Below, in pieces: positions 58,569-64,000 of a DNA stretch of 64,000 nt. This DNA comes from Fusobacterium nucleatum_L. GTDB taxonomy: Bacteria > Fusobacteriota > Fusobacteriia > Fusobacteriales > Fusobacteriaceae. Made by a program: the position numbers and the translations under genes. The stretch is taken from NCBI RefSeq assembly GCF_050231725.1, contig NZ_CP077172.1:1302001-1366000 (forward strand), given 5' to 3'. Under the pieces are notes generated by a model that was not told the DNA's origin, ran no database searches, and worked only from the letters and a program-made list of their open reading frames with translations. The first letter of the stretch is position 1; every line of letters starts with the position of its first letter.

Positions 58569-58664
58569 TTCAAAAAGAGAGTCTACTTTGTCTTTAATGT
58601 TAAAACTTTTAGTAAGATTGCTGTTTTTTTTATTGGAAAATAATATTTGAGAGAGTTTTGAAAA

Positions 58665-58699
58665 AATACTATTGATAGACACCATCTATCAATAGTATT
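58665..58699 (-). terminator. Strong hairpin oriented as a minus-strand terminator
   Basis: Perfect 14-bp arms AATACTATTGATAG (58665-58678) and CTATCAATAGTATT (58686-58699), 7-base loop. On the minus strand the hairpin is followed by a T run. No minus-strand gene is found upstream of it, so it may belong to the lost IS or to an unseen antisense RNA. Confidence 0.55.
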
Positions 58700-58782
58700 A
58701 ATTATAGAATCTTTAGAAATTTAATTGTTAATTTTTAGTATAATTTGTGATATAAACAAAAAAAATATATATAATTAAAATA

Positions 58783-58847
58783 TTGACAAATATAAAAAAA
58801 TGTTATAAAATGTTAAAAATGGGAAGTGTCTATATGGGATTATAGAC
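58783..58847 (+). promoter_or_regulatory. Promoter and 5' hairpin of porin 2
   Basis: TTGACA (58783-58788), 17-base spacer and TAAAAT (58806-58811). Perfect leader stem GTCTAT (58828-58833)/ATAGAC (58842-58847), 8-base loop. Confidence 0.65.
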
Positions 58848-58888
58848 GTAAATAATATTAAAAATTAAATTTTAAGGGGGAAAAGACT

Positions 58889-60034
58889 ATGAAAAAGTTA
58901 GCATTAGTATTAGGTTCATTATTAGTAGTTGGGTCAGTGGCAACAGCTAAAGAAATTATACCAGCACCTGCTCCAGCACCAGAAAAAATGGTAGAATATG
59001 TAGAAAAACCAGTAATAGTTTACAGAGACAGAGAAGTTGCTCCAGCTTGGAGACCAAATGGATCAGTAGATATCCAATACAGATGGTATGGAAAAGTTGA
59101 AGACAAAGTTCCTAAACTTGAAAAAGGAAATGGTCCAAATACTCATTATTCTCCTGCTGATAAAGATGCTTCATCTTGGGCAACAGGTAAGGTAAATGCA
59201 GGAAGACTTCAAACTATAACTAAAATAAACTTTACTGAAAAACAAGCTTTAGAAATAAGAACAAGAAACTATCAAACTTTAAATGGAAATGCAAGATCTA
59301 GAGGAGCTGCTGATGAAATAAGAGTTAGACACTTCTATAATCTAGGCAACTTTGATAAAGTAGCAGCAACTTCAAGATTAGAATTTAATCAAAAATCAAA
59401 TGATGGAGCAAAAACTTTAGGAGCGTCAGTATTATTTGATTTTGCTGATTATATCCCTTCTAATAACTACTTTAAAGTTGATAAATTAGGATTAAGACCA
59501 GGATACAAACATAAATGGTCAGGACATGAAAATAATGATTCTATTGTAAATGAATACCATTTAGCATTTGAATCAGATTTCACATTACCATTAAATTTTG
59601 CATTAAACTTAGAATATGATTTATCTTACAATAGACTAAGACCAGGAAACAGATATAAGACTCTAGATGGAAATAAAAAAGGTGAATGGTATGGAGAATT
59701 GACAGCAGTACTTTCAAACCACACACCATTATATAAAACAGGAGCATTTGAATTAGCACTTAATGTAGAAGGTGGATATGATACTTATAATATGCATCAA
59801 TATAAGAGAGCTGGAGGAACAGGAACTGCAGGATTAGATAGTACTGCTACAGATAGAAGAGACTATGAATTGTACTTAGAACCAACATTACAAGTTTCTT
59901 ATAAACCAACAGATTTTGTAAAATTATATGCAGCAGCAGGAGCTGACTACAGAAATAGAGTTACAAATGAATCTGAAGTTAAGAGATGGAGATGGCAACC
60001 AACAGCTTGGGCTGGAATGAAAGTTACTTTCTAA
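58889..60034 (+). CDS. FomA-type outer membrane porin, copy 2
   Basis: A 381-residue paralogue of copy 1, with the same signal peptide and EYVEKPVIVYRDREV opening and the same C-terminal WQPTAWAGMKVTF. The middle (SYNRLRPGNRY, GEWYGELTAVLSNHTPLYK, GGYDTYNMHQYKRAG) is shared with copy 3 but not copy 1. Extra loop residues near residue 70 (KLEKGNGPNTHYSPADKD) make it the longest. Own promoter and terminator. Confidence 0.92.
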   Translation: MKKLALVLGSLLVVGSVATAKEIIPAPAPAPEKMVEYVEKPVIVYRDREVAPAWRPNGSVDIQYRWYGKVEDKVPKLEKGNGPNTHYSPADKDASSWATGKVNAGRLQTITKINFTEKQALEIRTRNYQTLNGNARSRGAADEIRVRHFYNLGNFDKVAATSRLEFNQKSNDGAKTLGASVLFDFADYIPSNNYFKVDKLGLRPGYKHKWSGHENNDSIVNEYHLAFESDFTLPLNFALNLEYDLSYNRLRPGNRYKTLDGNKKGEWYGELTAVLSNHTPLYKTGAFELALNVEGGYDTYNMHQYKRAGGTGTAGLDSTATDRRDYELYLEPTLQVSYKPTDFVKLYAAAGADYRNRVTNESEVKRWRWQPTAWAGMKVTF

Positions 60035-60071
60035 TCTAACCTAGCTAAGGTTACAATTAAATAATAATTTG

Positions 60072-60100
60072 AAAACCGTGAGTTGTCTCACGGTTTTTAT
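60072..60100 (+). terminator. Terminator of porin 2
   Basis: AAAACCGTGAG (60072-60082) and CTCACGGTTTT (60087-60097), 4-base loop, followed by T residues. Confidence 0.85.
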
Positions 60101-60134
60101 ATTTGAAAAATTATTTATACTTTAAATTGTTTAG

Positions 60135-60199
60135 TTGACAAATATAAGAAATTATTATAGACTATTTAAGATGAAAGATGTTTATAGGAAATTATAGAC
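60135..60199 (+). promoter_or_regulatory. Promoter and 5' hairpin of porin 3
   Basis: TTGACA (60135-60140), 17-base spacer and TAGACT (60158-60163). Leader stem GTTTAT (60180-60185)/ATAGAC (60194-60199), with one U-G pair and an 8-base loop. Confidence 0.6.
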
Positions 60200-60240
60200 A
60201 GAAGATAAATTAAAAATTAAATTTTAAGGGGGAAAAGACC

Positions 60241-61332
60241 ATGAAAAAATTAGCATTAGTATTAGGTTCATTATTAGTGGTTGGATCAGTAGCATCAGCT
60301 AAAGAAGTTATGCCAGCACCTGCTCCAGCACCAGAAAGAGTAGTAGAATATGTAGAAAAACCAGTAATAGTTTACAGAGACAGAGAAGTGACTCCAGCTT
60401 GGAGACCAAATGGATCAGTAGATGTTCAATACAGATGGTATGGAGAAATTGAAAATAAAAATCCTAGTGAATCATCTTGGGCAACAGGTAAAGTAAATGC
60501 AGGAAGACTTCAAACTACAACTAATATAAACTTTACTGAAAAACAAACTTTAGAAATAAGAACAAGAAATTATAACACTTTAAAAAATGATGAAGTAGGA
60601 AGCACTAGATCTGCAGGTGATGATGATGAAATAAGAGTTAGACATTTTTATAACTTAGGAAAGTTTGATAAAGTAAATGCTACAACTAGATTAGGCTTTA
60701 CTCAAAGCAATGGAGATAAAGGAAAGAAAAATGTAGAAGCATCAGTATTATTTGATTTTGCTGAGTATATTCCTTCTAACAACTATTTTAAAGTTGATAA
60801 ATTAGGATTAAGACCAGGATATAAACATGTATGGGCAAGACATAATAATGCTTCTACTGAAAATCAATATCATTTAGCATTTGAATCAGATTTTACATTA
60901 CCATTTAACTTTGCATTAAATTTAGAATATGATTTATCTTATAATAGATTAAGAAAAGATAATAGATATGTTACTACTTCTGGAGATAAGAAAGGTGAAT
61001 GGTATGGAGAATTAACAGCTGTATTATCTAACTACACACCATTATATAAAACAGGAGCATTTGAATTAGCACTTAATGTAGAAGGTGGATATGACACTTA
61101 TAATATGCACCAATATAAGAGAGTTGGTGGAGTAGATGGAACTTCAATTGATAGAAGAGACTATGAATTGTACTTAGAACCAACATTACAAATTTCTTAT
61201 AAACCAACAGATTTCGTAAAATTATATGCAGCAGCAGGAGCTGACTACAGAAATAGAGTTACAAATGAATCAGAAGTTAAGAGATGGAGATGGCAACCAA
61301 CAGCTTGGGCTGGAATGAAAGTTTCTTTCTAA
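60241..61332 (+). CDS. FomA-type outer membrane porin, copy 3
   Basis: A 363-residue porin. The signal peptide and N-terminus equal copy 1 (EVMPAPAPAPERVVEYVEKP), while the middle and C-terminal two-thirds equal copy 2, so it is a mosaic. It ends WAGMKVSF, keeping the terminal Phe. Main differences lie in predicted surface loops (NDEVGSTRSAGDDDE, RVGGVDGTSIDRRD). Confidence 0.92.
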   Translation: MKKLALVLGSLLVVGSVASAKEVMPAPAPAPERVVEYVEKPVIVYRDREVTPAWRPNGSVDVQYRWYGEIENKNPSESSWATGKVNAGRLQTTTNINFTEKQTLEIRTRNYNTLKNDEVGSTRSAGDDDEIRVRHFYNLGKFDKVNATTRLGFTQSNGDKGKKNVEASVLFDFAEYIPSNNYFKVDKLGLRPGYKHVWARHNNASTENQYHLAFESDFTLPFNFALNLEYDLSYNRLRKDNRYVTTSGDKKGEWYGELTAVLSNYTPLYKTGAFELALNVEGGYDTYNMHQYKRVGGVDGTSIDRRDYELYLEPTLQISYKPTDFVKLYAAAGADYRNRVTNESEVKRWRWQPTAWAGMKVSF

Positions 61333-61371
61333 TCTAGTTTAAGTAGAGGTTAAAAAATAAAATAACAATAT

Positions 61372-61401
61372 AAGAACCGTGGGTTATCTCACGGTTCTTT
61401 A
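61372..61401 (+). terminator. Terminator of porin 3
   Basis: AAGAACCGTG (61372-61381) and CACGGTTCTT (61390-61399), followed by TATAT. A compensated variant of the stems after porins 1 and 2. Confidence 0.8.
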
Positions 61402-61584
61402 TATAGATAATAAATTTATATTTTTAAAAAAATATATTTTTCTTATGATAGATAGAGTTATTTTTTTAAACATATATTTCAATTCTTAAAATATTGTACT
61501 AAATAAGTGAACTATCTATTGACATTATGAGCTAAAGGGGTTAAAATAAGAATGAAAGTATTTTTTTATAAAAAGGGGGAAATT

Positions 61585-62961
61585 ATGGAAAGTGTTAAGG
61601 AAAGAAAAGGTTTATTTAAAAGATTTACCTCTATGTGTGTGCGTGTTATGGAAAGATGGCTTCCAGATCCATTTATATTTTGTGCTTTATTAACTTTTAT
61701 AGTTTTTATAGGAGCTATATTTCTTACAAAAGCAACTCCTTTAGAAGTGGTTGGATTTTGGGCTAATGGTTTCTGGTCTTTACTTGCTTTTTCAATGCAA
61801 ATGGCATTAGTTTTGGTTACAGGGCATACTTTAGCAAGTTCAAGATTGTTCAAAAAAATGCTAGAAACATTTGCTTCTAGAATAAAGGGACCTAAACAAG
61901 CAATACTTATTGTATCAATAGTTTCAGGAATAGCTTGTGCACTAAACTGGGGGTTTGGACTAGTAATTGGGGCTATTTTTGCCAAAGAAATTGCTAAAAA
62001 AGTAAAAGGAGTGGATTATAGACTTCTTATAGCTTCAGCTTATACAGGGTTCTTGGTGTGGCATGGAGGACTTTCAGGTTCTATTCCATTACAACTTGCA
62101 AGTGGTGGAGAAGGATTAGCAAAGCAAACAGCAGGTGCTGTAACAGAGGCTGTTCCAATAAGTCAAACATTATTTTCACCAATGAACATTTTTATAGTTG
62201 TTGGACTATTAATAATAGTACCTTTATTGAATATGGCAATGTTCCCAAGTAAAGATGAAGTTGTGGAAGTAGATCCAAAATTGTTAGTTGAACTAAAAGA
62301 AGTTGAAATAAGTACTTCAAAGATGACTCCAGCTGAAAGAATAGAAAATAGCAGAGTAGTTTCTATCTTACTTTCAATTATGGGATTCATATATATAGGA
62401 TATTATTTAATGACAAAAGGATTTGCATTAAATCTTAACATAGTAAACTTTATATTCTTATTCTTAGGAATATTATTGCATGGAACTCCAAGAAGATATT
62501 TAAATGCACTTGCAGAAGCAGTAAAGGGAGCAGGAGGAATTTTATTACAATTTCCATTTTATGCAGGAATCATGGGAATAATGGTAGGAATGGATGCTGA
62601 TGGAATGTCACTTGCAAAACTTATGTCTAATTTCTTTGTAAATATTTCTACTGAAAGAACATTCCCAGTATTTTCATTCATCAGTGCTGGAGTAGTAAAT
62701 TTCTTTGTTCCATCAGGTGGAGGACAATGGGCAGTTCAAGCTCCAATAGTAATGCCAGCAGGACAAGCAATAGGAGTAACAGCAGCAAAATCAGCTATGG
62801 CAATAGCTTGGGGAGATGCTTGGACAAATATGATACAACCATTCTGGGCTCTACCAGCATTAGGAATAGCAGGATTGGGAGCTAAGGATATAATGGGTTA
62901 CTGTTTGATTGTAACAGTAGTATCAGGATTATTTATATGTACAGGTTTCTTATTATTCTAA
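61585..62961 (+). CDS. atoE: Short-chain fatty acid transporter AtoE
   Basis: A 458-residue membrane protein of the AtoE family, with about ten or more helices. Typical segments: RWLPDPFIFCALLTFIVFIG, NWGFGLVIGAIFAKEIAKK, YTGFLVWHGGLSGSIPLQLA and FFVPSGGGQWAVQAPIVMPA. It likely moves butyrate or acetoacetate, fitting the CoA-transferase that follows. ATG 61585 after AAGGGGGA is chosen over the upstream ATG 61552. Confidence 0.92.
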   Translation: MESVKERKGLFKRFTSMCVRVMERWLPDPFIFCALLTFIVFIGAIFLTKATPLEVVGFWANGFWSLLAFSMQMALVLVTGHTLASSRLFKKMLETFASRIKGPKQAILIVSIVSGIACALNWGFGLVIGAIFAKEIAKKVKGVDYRLLIASAYTGFLVWHGGLSGSIPLQLASGGEGLAKQTAGAVTEAVPISQTLFSPMNIFIVVGLLIIVPLLNMAMFPSKDEVVEVDPKLLVELKEVEISTSKMTPAERIENSRVVSILLSIMGFIYIGYYLMTKGFALNLNIVNFIFLFLGILLHGTPRRYLNALAEAVKGAGGILLQFPFYAGIMGIMVGMDADGMSLAKLMSNFFVNISTERTFPVFSFISAGVVNFFVPSGGGQWAVQAPIVMPAGQAIGVTAAKSAMAIAWGDAWTNMIQPFWALPALGIAGLGAKDIMGYCLIVTVVSGLFICTGFLLF

Positions 62962-63142
62962 TATAATTCATTAGAAAATAAGTTTTATATAATAAAGAAT
63001 ACTTGTAAAAAGTTTAAATTTTTTAATAAGTTATATTATTGAAATTAAAATAATCTAAGTTAGATAGGATATTTCAGTAGTAATATAAAAAATGATAACT
63101 GATTGTAAAAGTTTCAATATTAAAAATTAAGGAGGAGAATTT

Positions 63143-63796
63143 ATGAAACAAAAAATAGTTTCAATGGAAGAAGCAATATCTCACATTAAAGATGGAATGA
63201 CTGTTCATATTGGAGGCTTTCTAGCTTGTGGAACACCAGAATCAATAATTACAGCTCTTGTAGAAAAGGGTGTAAAAGACTTAACAATAGTAGCCAATGA
63301 TACAGGCTTTGTAGATAAAGGTATTGGAAGATTGGTAGTTAATAATCAAGTTAAAAAGGTAATAGCAAGTCATATAGGAACAAATCCAGAAACTGGAAGA
63401 AGAATGCAATCTGGTGAAATGGAAGTAGAACTATCTCCACAAGGAACTCTTGCTGAAAGAGTTAGAGCTGGAGGTTATGGATTAGGAGGAATTTTAACTC
63501 CAACTGGATTAGGGACTATTGTACAAGAAGGAAAACAAATAATAAATGTTGATGGAAAAGACTATTTATTAGAAAAACCTATTAAAGCAGATGTAGCATT
63601 GTTATTTGGTACAAAAGTTGATGAATTAGGAAATGTTATTTGTGAAAAAACAACTAAGAACTTTAACCCATTAATGGCAACAGCAGCAGATCTTGTTATA
63701 GTGGAAGCTCTTGAAGTTGTACCAGCAGGTTCATTGAGTCCAGAACATTTGGATATATCAAGAATATTCGTAGACTACATAGTTAAAAGTAAATAA
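63143..63796 (+). CDS. CoA-transferase subunit A (acetoacetate/butyrate type)
   Basis: A 217-residue alpha subunit of a family I CoA-transferase. Signatures: DGMTVHIGGFLACGTPESII, VANDTGFVDKGIG, SHIGTNPETGRRMQSGEMEVELSPQGTLAER and GLGGILTPTGLGT. With subunit B it moves CoA between acetoacetate and butyryl-CoA, the step that ends lysine fermentation. GGAGGAG precedes the ATG. Confidence 0.94.
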   Translation: MKQKIVSMEEAISHIKDGMTVHIGGFLACGTPESIITALVEKGVKDLTIVANDTGFVDKGIGRLVVNNQVKKVIASHIGTNPETGRRMQSGEMEVELSPQGTLAERVRAGGYGLGGILTPTGLGTIVQEGKQIINVDGKDYLLEKPIKADVALLFGTKVDELGNVICEKTTKNFNPLMATAADLVIVEALEVVPAGSLSPEHLDISRIFVDYIVKSK

Positions 63797-63813
63797 TGGA
63801 GGTGTAAATAAGT

Positions 63814-64000
63814 ATGGAAATGGATAAAAATTTGATTAGAGAAGTTATTGCAAAAAGAGTTGCTCAAGAGTTTCATGATGGATATGTTGTAAATTTAGGA
63901 ATAGGATTACCTACATTAGTTGCTAACTATGTGGGAGATATGGATGTTATTTTTCAAAGTGAAAATGGTTGTATAGGTGTAGGTCCAGCTCCTGAAAAAG
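63814..64000 (+). CDS. CoA-transferase subunit B (partial, cut by window end)
   Basis: The first 62 codons of the beta subunit are present. IAKRVAQEFHDGYVVNLGIG and the catalytic-Glu motif VIFQSENGCIGVGPAP (SENG) are clear. GGAGGTG at 63798-63804 fits the start at 63814. The rest lies beyond the window. Confidence 0.93.
   Translation, partial: MEMDKNLIREVIAKRVAQEFHDGYVVNLGIGLPTLVANYVGDMDVIFQSENGCIGVGPAPEK

Noticed and set aside
58735..58760. Minus-strand promoter feeding the orphan terminator at 58665-58699
   Set aside because: A TATACT-like -10 is present on the minus strand, but no -35 at suitable spacing could be supported.
1..64000. tRNA or rRNA genes
   Set aside because: No cloverleaf with a recognisable T-arm sequence and no rRNA-like stretch was found by eye; a tRNAscan run would settle it.

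Overview
The window is very AT-rich, and its gene content points to a Fusobacterium of the F. nucleatum group. The evidence is three FomA-type porins, a lysine-fermentation operon (kal-kce-kdd-kamABCDE), AtoE plus acetoacetate CoA-transferase genes, a YadA-type trimeric autotransporter and Gram-negative surface traits alongside Firmicute-like regulators. All identifications come from reading the sequence and recalling protein families; no database search was run.

Layout. 1-8880: the end of an unknown gene, a MATE exporter and a flavin reductase, then a 1493-residue trimeric autotransporter built largely of 14-residue head repeats, then a Dxs-like transketolase-family enzyme with altered active-site positions. 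8976-20553: a compact murein and division operon, (gmhB-murF fusion)-mraY-murD-murG-murC-murB-ddl-ftsQ-ftsA-ftsZ, with several translationally coupled starts. An IS1182-type element (20563-22354) sits in the tiny gap between ftsZ and the convergent yigZ gene.

22363-45314 is mixed housekeeping. It holds pepA; an HxlR regulator divergent from a four-domain CoA-disulfide reductase with a YodB-like operator over its promoter; dCMP deaminase; a Crp/Fnr regulator; a degenerate IS200/IS605 5' end followed by a DUF1722 gene and a UV-endonuclease gene; a PfoR-like PTS IIC protein; an ABC importer of unassigned substrate with a DUF3798 lipoprotein; a Bax-like glucosaminidase; GDPD; hemolysin III; a small desulforedoxin-like Cys-rich protein; rpsT; a DJ-1 family protein; and slyD-rpiB-hinT.

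45579-64000 is a fermentation island. A promoter and a lysine riboswitch precede the genes that convert lysine to acetoacetate and butyryl-CoA. They are followed by LysE- and NhaC-type transporters, three tandem porin transcription units, the AtoE short-chain fatty acid transporter and the CoA-transferase pair ctfA/ctfB, the last cut by the window end. The genes together could import lysine, ferment it and handle the resulting short-chain acids. The riboswitch can be drawn as a lysine-ON switch, which suits a catabolic operon. A second, unidentified, highly structured RNA lies between kdd and kamA.

The most interesting unexplained items are the kdd-kamA structured RNA, the possible hollowed-out IS200/IS605 element carrying UV-repair-type genes, the HxlR/CoA-disulfide reductase switch, the Cys-rich desulforedoxin-like peptide, the gmhB-murF fusion, the conserved 5' hairpins of the porin mRNAs, and a promoter-driven small transcript near 39240-39480.
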